Of a stretch of 64,000 nt of DNA, positions 53,414 through 61,874 are shown piece by piece (the first letter of the stretch is position 1; every line of letters starts with the position of its first letter). The notes beneath the pieces were generated by a model, which did not search any database, was not told where the DNA came from, and worked only from the letters and a program-made list of their open reading frames with translations. The position numbers were made by a program, and so were the translations under genes. The DNA is from Rhizobiaceae bacterium CPCC 101076 (GTDB taxonomy: Bacteria; Pseudomonadota; Alphaproteobacteria; Rhizobiales; Methylopilaceae), in the NCBI GenBank assembly GCA_003347645.1, contig QDFX01000002.1:248001-312000 (forward strand), given 5' to 3'.

Positions 53414-53575
53414 GCTCGTTTCCCGGTCCGGGTGCAGCGAAGCTGCATCGAGAACCGGGACCCAGCGCATACTCGCGAAGCTCGTTAGCTATTGAGCGCC
53501 TGCGGCGCGCTTACGCGCCAGGCCCCGGATCGGCGTGCGCTGCGCGCACTTGTCCGGGGAACGAAGCTCAGCAGC
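53414..53575. repeat. Extragenic palindromic element downstream of kup
   Basis: Two separate hairpin systems: TCCCGGT/ACCGGGA (53421-53460) enclosing TGCAGC/GCTGCA (53433-53447), and CCCCGGA/TCCGGGG (53523-53559) enclosing GTGCGC/GCGCAC (53535-53549). It separates convergent DUF3253 and kup and is of the kind repeated through Hyphomicrobiales genomes. Confidence 0.62.
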
Positions 53576-55492
53576 CTACAGCGTGACCTGGCTGCCGAGT
53601 TCGATAACGCGCCCTGCCGGAATACGGAAATATTCGATCAGGTCGTCGGCCTGCCGCGAGAGAGAGATGTAGAGATTGTCCTGCCAGAGCGGCATCCCGC
53701 CCTTCTGCGATGCACGAAGCGAACGGCGCCCGACGAAGAACGAGGTCGACATGATGTCGAACTTCATCCCGGCGCGGGCTTTCGCGAGCGTCAGCGCCTT
53801 CGGGATGTTCGGGCTCTCCATATAGCCGTAGCAGATCTGAAGTTTCGAGAAGTCTTCCGACACCTTCTCGTAGGTGAAGCGGCCTTCCTCATCGACATAG
53901 GGTCGCTGCATCGTCTTGACGGTCAAGAGGATATTCTTCTCATGCAGGACCTTGTTGTGCTTCAGATTGTGAAGCATCGCCGCCGGTGCGATCTCGGGAT
54001 CGGAGGTCATGAAGATCGCCGTACCGGGTACCCGTACCGCGGAGCTCTTGCCGAGCGTCTTGATCAGGGTTTCGAACGGCACGCTGTCGCGCCGGACCTT
54101 CGCGGCCAGAATCCTGGTCCCCCTCACCCAGGTCCACATCGCGATCGACATTATGGCGCCGAGCAGCAGCGGGACATAGCCGCCATCCAGCAATTTCAAG
54201 AGGTTGGCGATGAGGAACGCCGAATCTATCACGAAGAACGGTACGATGATGAGGAGCGCCAGCGGCCAACCCCACCTCCAGGACTTTGCGATGACGACAA
54301 CGCTGAGAAGGCTCGTCATGAACATCGTGCCGACCACCGCGAGGCCGTAGGCCGAGGCCAGATTGCTCGATGTCTGAAAGACGATCACGAGCGCGATCGC
54401 GCCCGCCAGCATCAGCCAGTTGACCTTCGGCATGTAGATCTGGCCGAGCTGGGTCTCCGATGTGTGCTGGACCTCGAGACGCGGGAGAATGCCGAGCTGC
54501 ATCGCCTGCTGGGTCAGCGAATAGGCGCCGGTGATCACCGCCTGCGCGGCGATGACGGTCGCCGCCGTCGCCAGAATCACGAAGGGCAGCCGGAGCGGCT
54601 CCGGCGCGGTGTGGAAGAACAGGTTTCCGATCGAGGCCGGATGCGCCAGCGCGAGCGCCCCCTGCCCAAGATAATTGAGGACGAGAGCCGGCAGAACGCA
54701 GAACAGCCAGGCCTTGCGGATCGGCGAACGGCCGAAATGACCCATATCCGCGTAGAGCGCCTCGGCGCCGGTGACGGCGAGGAACACCGAGCCGAGCACC
54801 GTGAAGCCCAGGATGCCGTGGCCGAACATGAAGCGCAGCGCATGATACGGGTTCAGCGCCAGCAGGATGTCCGGCGAATCCGAGATGTGGAGCACGCCGA
54901 AAATGGTCAGCGTCGCAAACCAGACGAGCATGATCGGCCCGAAGAACGAGGCGACCCGTCCTGTGCCATAGGACTGCACGGTATAGACGGCGATCAGGAT
55001 CGCGAGCGTCACCGCGACCACATAGTCCTCGGAGAGCGGCGAGACGGTCGTCATGCCTTCCACCGCGGAGAGAACCGAGATGGCCGGCGTCAGGATCGAG
55101 TCGCCATAGAATAGCGAGGCACCGACGATGCCGAGTCCGGTGACGAGCGGACTCGCCTTCTTGAGCGAGGATTGCGCCAGCGCCATCAGTGACAGCGTAC
55201 CGCCCTCGCCCTGGTTGTCGGCCCGCATGACGAGCACGACATATTTGACGGTGACGACGAGGATCAGCGCCCAGATCAGGAGCGAGACGACACCGATCAT
55301 CTCCGCGCGCGTCGGCGCCTGGCCCACATGAAGGAGGGATTCACGAAGGGCGTAGAGAGGGCTCGTGCCGATGTCGCCGTAGACCACGCCCAGACTGCCC
55401 AGCATGAGCATCCAGTTGGAGCCATGGGAATGGGTATGGGCGTGAGGCGCGCCGACGTCAGCGGCGACAAAGCTCGGCGAAGAATCGGCCAT
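53576..55492 (-). CDS. kup: Low-affinity potassium transporter Kup
   Basis: 638 residues. The opening GSLGVVYGDIGTSPLYALRE is the Kup/HAK/KT hallmark, followed by twelve transmembrane helices (about 28-470) and a C-terminal cytoplasmic domain. Kup takes up K+ with protons across the inner membrane. The His-rich N-terminus (HAHTHSHGS) is unusual but lies before the first helix. Not in an operon with mgtE. Confidence 0.95.
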   Translation of the reverse strand: MADSSPSFVAADVGAPHAHTHSHGSNWMLMLGSLGVVYGDIGTSPLYALRESLLHVGQAPTRAEMIGVVSLLIWALILVVTVKYVVLVMRADNQGEGGTLSLMALAQSSLKKASPLVTGLGIVGASLFYGDSILTPAISVLSAVEGMTTVSPLSEDYVVAVTLAILIAVYTVQSYGTGRVASFFGPIMLVWFATLTIFGVLHISDSPDILLALNPYHALRFMFGHGILGFTVLGSVFLAVTGAEALYADMGHFGRSPIRKAWLFCVLPALVLNYLGQGALALAHPASIGNLFFHTAPEPLRLPFVILATAATVIAAQAVITGAYSLTQQAMQLGILPRLEVQHTSETQLGQIYMPKVNWLMLAGAIALVIVFQTSSNLASAYGLAVVGTMFMTSLLSVVVIAKSWRWGWPLALLIIVPFFVIDSAFLIANLLKLLDGGYVPLLLGAIMSIAMWTWVRGTRILAAKVRRDSVPFETLIKTLGKSSAVRVPGTAIFMTSDPEIAPAAMLHNLKHNKVLHEKNILLTVKTMQRPYVDEEGRFTYEKVSEDFSKLQICYGYMESPNIPKALTLAKARAGMKFDIMSTSFFVGRRSLRASQKGGMPLWQDNLYISLSRQADDLIEYFRIPAGRVIELGSQVTL

Positions 55493-55662
55493 TAGGGACG
55501 GACGTCCAATCGCGCCGTTGCGGCGCCTGCACCCTCAGAACGCGACCGGAAGAGAAAAGCTCCCGCCGCCAAAGAGCGCGGTGATATAGACTCGCCGACC
55601 TTCCGCCGCAATGCGGAACATTGCCGTCTACCCTGCATCTTCCGCATGCGAACCCCGGTGTT

Positions 55663-57060
55663 TCACAACCCGAACCACCATGTGGCGAGGCCAAGAAAGC
55701 CAAAGAAACCAGAAACATCGGTAAATGTCGTCAGGAAAACGCCGGACGCCACCGCAGGGTCTAGTTTCAGCTTGTGAAAGGTCAGTGGAATGATCGTACC
55801 GAACAATCCGGCGACGACCATGTTCACGATCAAAGCCGACGCGATGACGGCGCCGAGGTCCAGATTCTTGAACCAGAGGCCCGCGCCGGCACCGAGCAGA
55901 ACCGCAAGAAGAACGCCGTTAGCCGCGCCGACAAGCACTTCGCGGACGACGATGCGGCCGCTGTTGCGGCGGCCCAGCTCGCGCGTCGCAAGAGCGCGCA
56001 CGGTCACTGTCATCGCTTGCGTGCCGGCATTGCCGCCCATAGAGGCGACGATCGGCATCAGCACCGCAAGCGCCACCATGTGCTCCAGCGACTTGGTGAA
56101 CAAGCCGATCACGCTCGCGGCAAGAAATGCCGTCCCCAGATTGACGACAAGCCACGGAAAACGGCCGCGCGCGGTCTCGACGACGGTGTCCGATAATTCC
56201 TCGTCGCCCATGACGCCGCCGAGAGCGCGCAGGTCTTCTTCGGTCTCCTGCTGGATGACGTCGACGATGTCGTCGACGGTCAGCACGCCCACCAGCCTGT
56301 CATCGGGATCGGTCACCGGCGCGGAGACGAGATTGTAGCGCTGGAACGAGCGGGCGACCTCTTCCCGGTCCTGCGTCGCCTCGAACGAGCGGACATCCTC
56401 GTTCAGTATCTTCTCGATCCGCGTATTGCGGGTGCTGCGCAGGATACGGTCGAGGGGAACCGTTCCGATCAGCTTGAAATACGGGTCGATGACGAAGATC
56501 TCGTAGAAGGTCTCCGGCGCGTCTTCCATCTCGCGCAGATGATCGATCGTCCGGCCGACCGTCCAGAACGGCGGCACCGCGACGAAATCCGTCTGCATCA
56601 GACGGCCGGCCGACTCTTCCGGGAAATCGAGACCGCGGGTCAGCGCCACCCGGTCGGGCAGCGGCAGGCGTTCGAGGATCTCCGCTCGATCCTCGTCCTC
56701 CATGTCTTCGAGAATGTAGACGGCGTCGTCGGAATCGAGATCGCGCAGGCCTTCGACGATCGTCTCGGTCGGGAGGTCCTCGAGGAGTTCGAGGCGGACG
56801 CTCTCGTCGACCTCGGTCAGCGCGGCGAAGTGGAAGTCCTCGCCCAGCAGTTCGACCAGGCCCGGACGCAGATCGGCGGGGAGCGCGGCGACGAGTTCGC
56901 CGAGGTCGGCTTCGTGGAGGTCGCCAGCCAGAGTCCGGAGGCGTTCTGCGTCTCCGGTCCGGATCGTCTCCGCGACCGCCTCGACAAGAGCGGCAGTAAT
57001 CGCCTGCTCCTCGTCGCCCTCGACCTCCGGTTCCTCCGTCTGGAGCTCAGGCTCGGCCAT
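55663..57060 (-). CDS. mgtE: Magnesium transporter MgtE
   Basis: 465 residues: an acidic N-domain (about 20-140), a CBS-domain pair (about 150-275) and five transmembrane helices (about 300-465) with the pore motif SMGGNAGTQAMTVTVRAL. MgtE is a Mg2+-gated channel in the inner membrane. No M-box-like riboswitch is seen in the 168-base upstream gap. The last residues GFFGFLGLATWWFG are typical. Confidence 0.94.
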   Translation of the reverse strand: MAEPELQTEEPEVEGDEEQAITAALVEAVAETIRTGDAERLRTLAGDLHEADLGELVAALPADLRPGLVELLGEDFHFAALTEVDESVRLELLEDLPTETIVEGLRDLDSDDAVYILEDMEDEDRAEILERLPLPDRVALTRGLDFPEESAGRLMQTDFVAVPPFWTVGRTIDHLREMEDAPETFYEIFVIDPYFKLIGTVPLDRILRSTRNTRIEKILNEDVRSFEATQDREEVARSFQRYNLVSAPVTDPDDRLVGVLTVDDIVDVIQQETEEDLRALGGVMGDEELSDTVVETARGRFPWLVVNLGTAFLAASVIGLFTKSLEHMVALAVLMPIVASMGGNAGTQAMTVTVRALATRELGRRNSGRIVVREVLVGAANGVLLAVLLGAGAGLWFKNLDLGAVIASALIVNMVVAGLFGTIIPLTFHKLKLDPAVASGVFLTTFTDVSGFFGFLGLATWWFGL

Positions 57061-57165
57061 GGTCGGGCTCCGGAAAGAGGGAAAAGATCAGCGGTCTTGT
57101 AGCGAAGTCACGCTTGGGGGCAATGGGAGATGTTCCCGCTCCTCAACTAGTTCCGGACAGTCGTT

Positions 57166-57202
57166 GAAACACCACGGTGCAGCCTGCGCCCCGTGGTGTT
57201 TC
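57166..57202 (-). terminator. Inverted repeat after the glyoxalase-like gene
   Basis: Twelve-base perfect arms GAAACACCACGG (57166-57177) and CCGTGGTGTTTC (57191-57202) with a 13-base loop. On the minus strand it follows the glyoxalase-like stop by 26 bases and ends in GTTTCAA, so the T tract is short. Confidence 0.55.
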
Positions 57203-57228
57203 GATCGCGCTAACGTCAGCCGCCGCCG

Positions 57229-57774
57229 TCAGACGTGCCGCTGCTCGCAGAATCGGATGCGGTTGCCGAACGGGTCGATCACCGTCATTTCCAGCCCCCA
57301 GTCCACCTTCTCGATGCCGGGACGCATGTTCGCGTAGCGCTTGGCATGCAGTTCGCGATGATAGGCCTCGATACCGGCCACCCTGACGAAGCACGTCGAT
57401 CCCGGCGTCGCATCGCCGTGATGCTCGCTGAGATGCAGCAGCGATTCCGAACGGGATATCTGCTGATAGAGCGGCATGCCGGGCGCGAAGCGATGCTCCC
57501 AGTCGACGCGAAAGCCGAGCCAGTCGCAGTAGAACTCCCGCGCCTTCTCCTCCGAGAAGGTCCGAACCACGGGGATCGCCGGCTGGATGGCGATCGAGCC
57601 GTCGTCGGCCCTGACTTCAGACGCGATGCGGGCCGACAGGACGTTCCAGTCCTTGCAGCCGAATTGAGCGGCGACGATTTCCAGAGCGGCGCTATGCGGC
57701 AGGTCGATGTTGCGAGCGGCGAGAGACGATTCGAGTGTCTTCGCCATCGCCTTGGCGTTCATGAAAGTGCGCAT
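57229..57774 (-). CDS. Glyoxalase/bleomycin-resistance superfamily protein
   Basis: 181 residues: an N-terminal helical domain (about 5-50, KAMAKTLESSLAARNIDLPH) found in front of some glyoxalase-like proteins, then a vicinal-oxygen-chelate domain (about 65-181, with DWLGFRVDWEHRF and VIDPFGNRIRFCE). Resembles bleomycin-binding or VOC-family resistance proteins, which bind rather than modify. Real function open. ATG 57774; a second ATG four codons on. Confidence 0.85.
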   Translation of the reverse strand: MRTFMNAKAMAKTLESSLAARNIDLPHSAALEIVAAQFGCKDWNVLSARIASEVRADDGSIAIQPAIPVVRTFSEEKAREFYCDWLGFRVDWEHRFAPGMPLYQQISRSESLLHLSEHHGDATPGSTCFVRVAGIEAYHRELHAKRYANMRPGIEKVDWGLEMTVIDPFGNRIRFCEQRHV

Positions 57775-57961
57775 GTGTTCCCATCCGTGTTCTCACGGCG
57801 GAATATCCGGTCAGTGCCCGCATTGCCGACGCATCCGCCGTCAGAAGGACAGGAAGCGATGTCGAGATACGTTCACCAGACCCCATAGGGCGCGAGCGGC
57901 AGGCCGTATCAACCGGCGCGAAGCCTAGCCCGCGCCGGAAACGGGGACAAGCACGTGCGGG

Positions 57962-58636
57962 CTATTCGCGGACCTGTGCCCCGGCGCGTTGAGCGAGCGT
58001 CGTGACTACCTTGTCCAGCATAAATCCATCAATAAACATCATTTCTAATGGAATATAGATTTGGCTTTTCTTCCGAAATAGCACAGTAAGAGCGCCAAAC
58101 CGAAAAATATTGATACGCGGGTGAATTTCTTTTCTCAATGTCAGCAAAACGCCGTGAGATCGAAAATACCAAGATCTATATGATGGAACTATTTTCCTGA
58201 CTGATTCGACTTCCACCCATTGTATCGCTTTTCTCATTTGACGCCGATCCAATATTCCATCTTCCGAGATCACGATCAGTGGGGAGCGATCGTGGAGATC
58301 GGCAAGATGGACGAAGAACACACCTGAGAGCGGCACGGTTAAAGCGAGCGGCAATCCGCAGATGGCTGCTCCTATAAGAAAGGCGGCGATATCGTTCTCG
58401 ATGAAGGCAATCGAAACAGTCGCGGCGAGACCGAAGAATAGCCACCCTGTTATCAGTATCGCAACGACGGATATCAGCAGGTGCTGAACCAGCGGGAGAA
58501 ATCGTGTGGTCTCCTCCAAATGGATCGGCAAGTAAATCCGCTCCATTGGCAGGTTGTAGGTATTGAATAAGGTCGGGCTCGTCTGAACCTCGATAAAGGT
58601 TCTCGGCCTTGCATCCCGAAGATCGCGAGCCCGCAT
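57962..58636 (-). CDS. Unknown membrane-associated protein
   Basis: 224 residues from ATG 58636, preceded by AAGGCG; a start at residue 31 is possible. Two transmembrane helices (about 48-75 and 80-108) precede a cytoplasmic domain with VISEDGILDRRQMRKAIQWV, resembling STM3941-type PH-like domain proteins, which is only a resemblance. AT content is clearly higher than in flanking genes, suggesting recent acquisition or weak selection. Confidence 0.6.
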   Translation of the reverse strand: MRARDLRDARPRTFIEVQTSPTLFNTYNLPMERIYLPIHLEETTRFLPLVQHLLISVVAILITGWLFFGLAATVSIAFIENDIAAFLIGAAICGLPLALTVPLSGVFFVHLADLHDRSPLIVISEDGILDRRQMRKAIQWVEVESVRKIVPSYRSWYFRSHGVLLTLRKEIHPRINIFRFGALTVLFRKKSQIYIPLEMMFIDGFMLDKVVTTLAQRAGAQVRE

Positions 58637-58674
58637 TATCGCCTTATCAGTGATGGACCGATCGCCCGAACGCT

Positions 58675-59802
58675 TTAGAACACCACGACGCCGCGAACGC
58701 TCTCGCCGTGATGCATCAGCTCGAAGCCCTTGTTGATGTCTTCAAGCGGCATCACGTGGGTGATCATCGGGTCGATCTCGATCTTCCCATCCATGTACCA
58801 GTCGACGATCTTCGGCACGTCGGTGCGCCCGCGAGCGCCACCAAAGGCCGTCCCTCTCCACGAACGACCGGTGACGAGCTGGAACGGCCGAGTGGAAATC
58901 TCCTGCCCGGCGCCAGCGACACCGATAACGATGCTCTCGCCCCAGCCGCGATGACATGCCTCCAAGGCCTGGCGCATGACCTTGGTGTTGCCCGTGCAGT
59001 CGAAGGTGTAGTCGGCGCCGCCGATCTGGTCCGCGCCGCGTTTGGTCATGTTGACGAGATACGGGACGAGGTCAGTGCCGATCTCGGCGGGATTGACGAA
59101 ATGCGTCATCCCGAACCGCTCGCCCCAGGCCTTCTTGTCGTTGTTGATGTCGACGCCGATGATCATGTCGGCGCCCACGAGGCGCAGACCCTGAATGACG
59201 TTGAGACCGATGCCGCCGAGGCCGAAGACGATGGCCGTCGCGCCAGCCTCGACCTTGGCGGTGTTGATCACGGCGCCGATTCCGGTCGTCACGCCGCAGC
59301 CGATGTAGCAGATCTTGTCGAACGGAGCGTCCTCACGAACCTTCGCCACCGCGATCTCCGGCAGGACCGTGTAGTTCGCGAAGGTCGAGGTGCCCATGTA
59401 GTGGTGCAGCTTCTGGCCGCCGATCGAGAAGCGCGACGTCCCGTCCGGCATGACGCCCTGCCCCTGCGTGGCGCGGATCGCGGTGCAGAGATTGGTCTTG
59501 CGCGACAAGCAGGACGGGCACTGGCGGCATTCCGGCGTGTAGAGCGGAATGACGTGATCGCCGGGCTTCACCGACGTGACGCCCGTTCCGACCTCGACGA
59601 CGACACCCGCACCTTCATGGCCGAGAATCGCCGGAAACAGGCCTTCCGGATCCTCTCCCGACAGAGTGAACCAGTCGGTGTGGCAAATGCCGGTCGCCTT
59701 GATCTCGATCAGGACTTCGCCGGCCTTGGGGCCTTCGAGTTGGACGGTCGTGATTTCGAGGGGTTTCCCGGCGCCGACGGCGACTGCAGCACGAACGTCC
59801 AT
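58675..59802 (-). CDS. frmA: S-(hydroxymethyl)glutathione dehydrogenase (class III ADH)
   Basis: 375 residues, class III zinc alcohol dehydrogenase. Catalytic zinc ligands Cys40 and His62 (with Glu63), structural zinc Cys92, Cys95, Cys98 and Cys106 (CRQCPSCLSRKTNLC) and the NAD-binding FGLGGIGLNVIQG motif are clear. It oxidises S-hydroxymethylglutathione formed from formaldehyde, and reduces S-nitrosoglutathione. frmR and frmB are not adjacent. Confidence 0.95.
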   Translation of the reverse strand: MDVRAAVAVGAGKPLEITTVQLEGPKAGEVLIEIKATGICHTDWFTLSGEDPEGLFPAILGHEGAGVVVEVGTGVTSVKPGDHVIPLYTPECRQCPSCLSRKTNLCTAIRATQGQGVMPDGTSRFSIGGQKLHHYMGTSTFANYTVLPEIAVAKVREDAPFDKICYIGCGVTTGIGAVINTAKVEAGATAIVFGLGGIGLNVIQGLRLVGADMIIGVDINNDKKAWGERFGMTHFVNPAEIGTDLVPYLVNMTKRGADQIGGADYTFDCTGNTKVMRQALEACHRGWGESIVIGVAGAGQEISTRPFQLVTGRSWRGTAFGGARGRTDVPKIVDWYMDGKIEIDPMITHVMPLEDINKGFELMHHGESVRGVVVF

Positions 59803-59922
59803 TTCTTGTCCTCCCTGAATTATTGGATGGACTATGGCGCAGGCCAGCGGCGGCGGGTAGCCGCCGCTGGCCCCGAAACCGCGAAAATCCTATAAGTCCC
59901 GCGTCGTGGGACGGAGTCGAAC

Positions 59923-60216
59923 GTGGCGGACACAGCCGTTCAGGTGGAAATTTACGGACGCGTGCAGGGCGTCGGATATAGGGCCTGGCTGCAGCAGGTC
60001 GCGACCATGTTCGGCCTCAACGGCTGGGTGCGCAACCGCCATGACGGCTGGGTCGAGGCGGTGATTTCCGGCCCGACGGATCAGATCGACGCCATCGTCG
60101 CGCTCATGGAACGCGGCCCGCCAGGCTCGCGGCCGGAGAACGTGGCCGTGCGTCCGGCAACCGACGATGAAACCGCATCGCACAACGACGGCTTCGCCGT
60201 CCTTCCGGATTTCTAG
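59923..60216 (+). CDS. acyP: Acylphosphatase
   Basis: 97 residues from GTG 59923 (GGAG seven bases upstream). The active site is intact: Arg20 in [10 protein letters not shown] binds phosphate and Asn38 in GWVRN orients water. Hydrolyses acyl phosphates in the cytoplasm. The stop shares CTAG with the convergent lipB stop. Confidence 0.93.
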   Translation: MADTAVQVEIYGRVQGVGYRAWLQQVATMFGLNGWVRNRHDGWVEAVISGPTDQIDAIVALMERGPPGSRPENVAVRPATDDETASHNDGFAVLPDF

Positions 60217-60947
60217 GCCGGCTCGACCTCCACCCGGACAAGCTCCGGCGGGTCGCCATCGACCGGCTTGATCTCACCGAAGACCTCGCGGAACGCGGTC
60301 AGCAGCGCCGCGTCCGCGTCATCCATGCCGACCGGCCGACCGAGATCGACGAGGCTGGTCACACCCGCAGTGCTGACACCGCACGGCACGATGCCTGCGT
60401 AATGCCCGAGATCGGGCTCGACGTTCAGGCTGATGCCGTGGAACGTGACCCATTTCCGGACCCGCACGCCGATCGCAGCGATCTTGTCCTCGGCGACGGA
60501 CCCACGCTCGGGACGACGGACCCAGACGCCGACTCGCCCTTCACGCCGCTCGCCGCGAATCGTGAAATCGGCCAGCGCCTTGATGATCCATTCTTCCAGA
60601 GCCGCGACGTAAGCCCGCACATCGGGCTCGCGGCGCTTCAGGTCCAGCATCACATAGGCCACGCGCTGACCCGGCCCGTGATAGGTGAACTGCCCGCCCC
60701 GCCCCGTGCGGAACACCGGAAACCGGCCAGCATCGAGCAGGTCCGCGTCCTGGGCGCTCGTTCCTGCCGTGTAAAGCGGAGGGTGCTCGATGAGCCATAC
60801 GAGCTCCGGCGCATTTCCGGCCGCGATCGCTTCCGCGCGCATTTCCATCGCGGCGACTGATTCCGCATAGCCGACAAGGCGCTCGCTGACCCGCCATTCC
60901 GGAAGTGCATCATTTGCGGCAGATGTCAGATGAAGAGAATTAACCAC
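60213..60947 (-). CDS. lipB: Lipoyl(octanoyl) transferase
   Basis: 244 residues. [16 protein letters not shown] is the LipB signature; the catalytic pair is Lys155 (DKIAAIG) and Cys189 ([12 protein letters not shown]). LipB moves octanoyl from acyl carrier protein to lipoyl domains of 2-oxoacid dehydrogenases; lipA is not here. Overlaps acyP by four bases, stop to stop. Confidence 0.95.
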   Translation of the reverse strand: MVNSLHLTSAANDALPEWRVSERLVGYAESVAAMEMRAEAIAAGNAPELVWLIEHPPLYTAGTSAQDADLLDAGRFPVFRTGRGGQFTYHGPGQRVAYVMLDLKRREPDVRAYVAALEEWIIKALADFTIRGERREGRVGVWVRRPERGSVAEDKIAAIGVRVRKWVTFHGISLNVEPDLGHYAGIVPCGVSTAGVTSLVDLGRPVGMDDADAALLTAFREVFGEIKPVDGDPPELVRVEVEPA

Positions 60948-61008
60948 CCGGTAACCATGATCTGATGACCTCTAGAGGGTCAGCGCCGCCGTGCGGCAGA
61001 AGGTAGTT

Positions 61009-61251
61009 ATGGCCGTTCTCGACGATATCCGTCTCGATATTTCCGTCATGCTCGGCGAAACGACCATGCCGATCCATCAGCTCCTGCGCATGGGCCGCGG
61101 CGCGGTCATCGAGCTCGATGCGACCGAGGATGACGAGGTCACCATCCTGGCCAACAACATGCCTGTCGCCGCAGGCGCGATCGTCGTCATCGGCAACCGC
61201 ATCGCGGTCGAGGTCAAGCGCATTCTCAAGCGTGCGCCAGATCAACGCTGA
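61009..61251 (+). CDS. FliN-like SpoA-domain protein
   Basis: 80 residues from ATG 61009. A single SpoA (FliM/FliN C-terminal) domain: MPIHQLLRMGRGAVIELDAT, ILANNMPVAAGAIVVIGNRI. This is the C-ring domain of flagellar motor switch proteins, but the protein lacks the FliN N-terminal extension and no flagellar genes are near, so it may be a stand-alone homologue, as reported in some alphaproteobacteria. Between lipB and the tRNA gene. Confidence 0.78.
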   Translation: MAVLDDIRLDISVMLGETTMPIHQLLRMGRGAVIELDATEDDEVTILANNMPVAAGAIVVIGNRIAVEVKRILKRAPDQR

Positions 61252-61319
61252 CTTCAGGCCTTGTGGCGCTGCAATCCTTTTGTTACAGACGCCGCCGCTG
61301 GACTTGCTCCGGCAGATAA

Positions 61320-61404
61320 GCGGTCGTGGCGGAATTGGTAGACGCGCAGCGTTGAGGTCGCTGTGGGGCAACCCGTGGAAGTTCGAGTCTTCTCGACCGC
61401 ACCA
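61320..61404 (+). tRNA. tRNA-Leu (anticodon GAG)
   Basis: Acceptor arms GCGGTCG (61320-61326) and CGACCGC (61394-61400) pair fully, with the 3' ACCA encoded. Anticodon stem CAGCG/CGCTG encloses the loop TTGAGGT, giving anticodon GAG. A long variable arm and the TTCGAGT T-loop are present, as in class II leucine tRNAs. Confidence 0.96.
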
Positions 61405-61424
61405 TAAATCCACAGAGTTGACGG

Positions 61425-61453
61425 AACGGCGGCCCCCTCAGCCGCCGTTTGTC
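61425..61453 (+). terminator. Terminator after tRNA-Leu
   Basis: AACGGCGGC (61425-61433) pairs with GCCGCCGTT (61441-61449) around a seven-base loop, followed by TGT. Placed 21 bases beyond the tRNA 3' end. Confidence 0.65.
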
Positions 61454-61477
61454 ATTGTAGTCGTTGGACCAATGACT

Positions 61478-61498
61478 AAAAAAGGGCGCAATGCGCCC
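61478..61498 (-). terminator. Minus-strand rho-independent terminator
   Basis: Stem GGGCGC/GCGCCC with an ATT loop on the minus strand, followed by six T residues there. The next minus-strand gene upstream is the ATP12 gene, about 380 bases away, with an opposite-strand gene between them. Confidence 0.6.
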
Positions 61499-61560
61499 GC
61501 AGATGACGGCCCGGCCGCCATTGGCCGCATTCCTTTTTTCACCCAGCCCCGTGGGGAATC

Positions 61561-61836
61561 ATGCTTCGCAACCTGCTCGTCGTTTCGCTCCTCGCCTTCC
61601 CGACCGCCGCACTTGCTGACAGGGCGGAGGCTGACGCCTGCGCAAAGGGTCTTAGTGGCGAAGCGTTGAAGACATATCGCGCCGGTGTCGGACTGGTCGA
61701 ACAGAACCGGACGCTCGAACAGGCCATCCGCCCGTACCTCGAGCCGCTGCACAACGCCGGCAAGATCACCGAGCAGGAAGCCCGCAAGGTTGGCGAGGAA
61801 GCCGCCAAGTGCATGCGTCTCGTCCACCGCAAGTGA
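61561..61836 (+). CDS. Small secreted protein, paralogue of the gene at 50.5 kb
   Basis: 91 residues with signal peptide MLRNLLVVSLLAFPTAALA. Mature part: two Cys in EADACAKGLSG and AAKCMRLVHR. Same length, Cys spacing and ends as the 90-residue protein at 50462-50734. Ribosome-binding site GTGGGGAATC is acceptable. Unknown family; periplasmic by signal peptide. Confidence 0.78.
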   Translation: MLRNLLVVSLLAFPTAALADRAEADACAKGLSGEALKTYRAGVGLVEQNRTLEQAIRPYLEPLHNAGKITEQEARKVGEEAAKCMRLVHRK

Positions 61837-61845
61837 TGCGAATCG

Positions 61846-61873
61846 GATCATGCCCGGCCCGCCGGGCATGATC
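61846..61873. terminator. Perfect 13-base hairpin between convergent genes
   Basis: GATCATGCCCGGC (61846-61858) and GCCGGGCATGATC (61861-61873) are exact reverse complements with a two-base CC centre. It lies 10 bases after the small secreted gene and runs to within two bases of the ATP12 stop. No long T tract, so it may act as a stem barrier or shared 3' end. Confidence 0.6.
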
Positions 61874-61874
61874 T

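Noticed and set aside
53492-55114. 540-residue plus-strand frame opposite kup
   Set aside because: Arg/His/Asp-rich shadow; begins within an extragenic repeat and lacks motifs.
57061-57228. Magnesium riboswitch ahead of mgtE
   Set aside because: No M-box-like conserved blocks seen; the strong inverted repeat there is better explained as the 3' end of the glyoxalase-like transcript.
61320-61404. tRNA-Leu as an integration site for an island
   Set aside because: No integrase or direct repeat of the tRNA 3' end was seen within the following 2.6 kb, which hold ordinary housekeeping genes.
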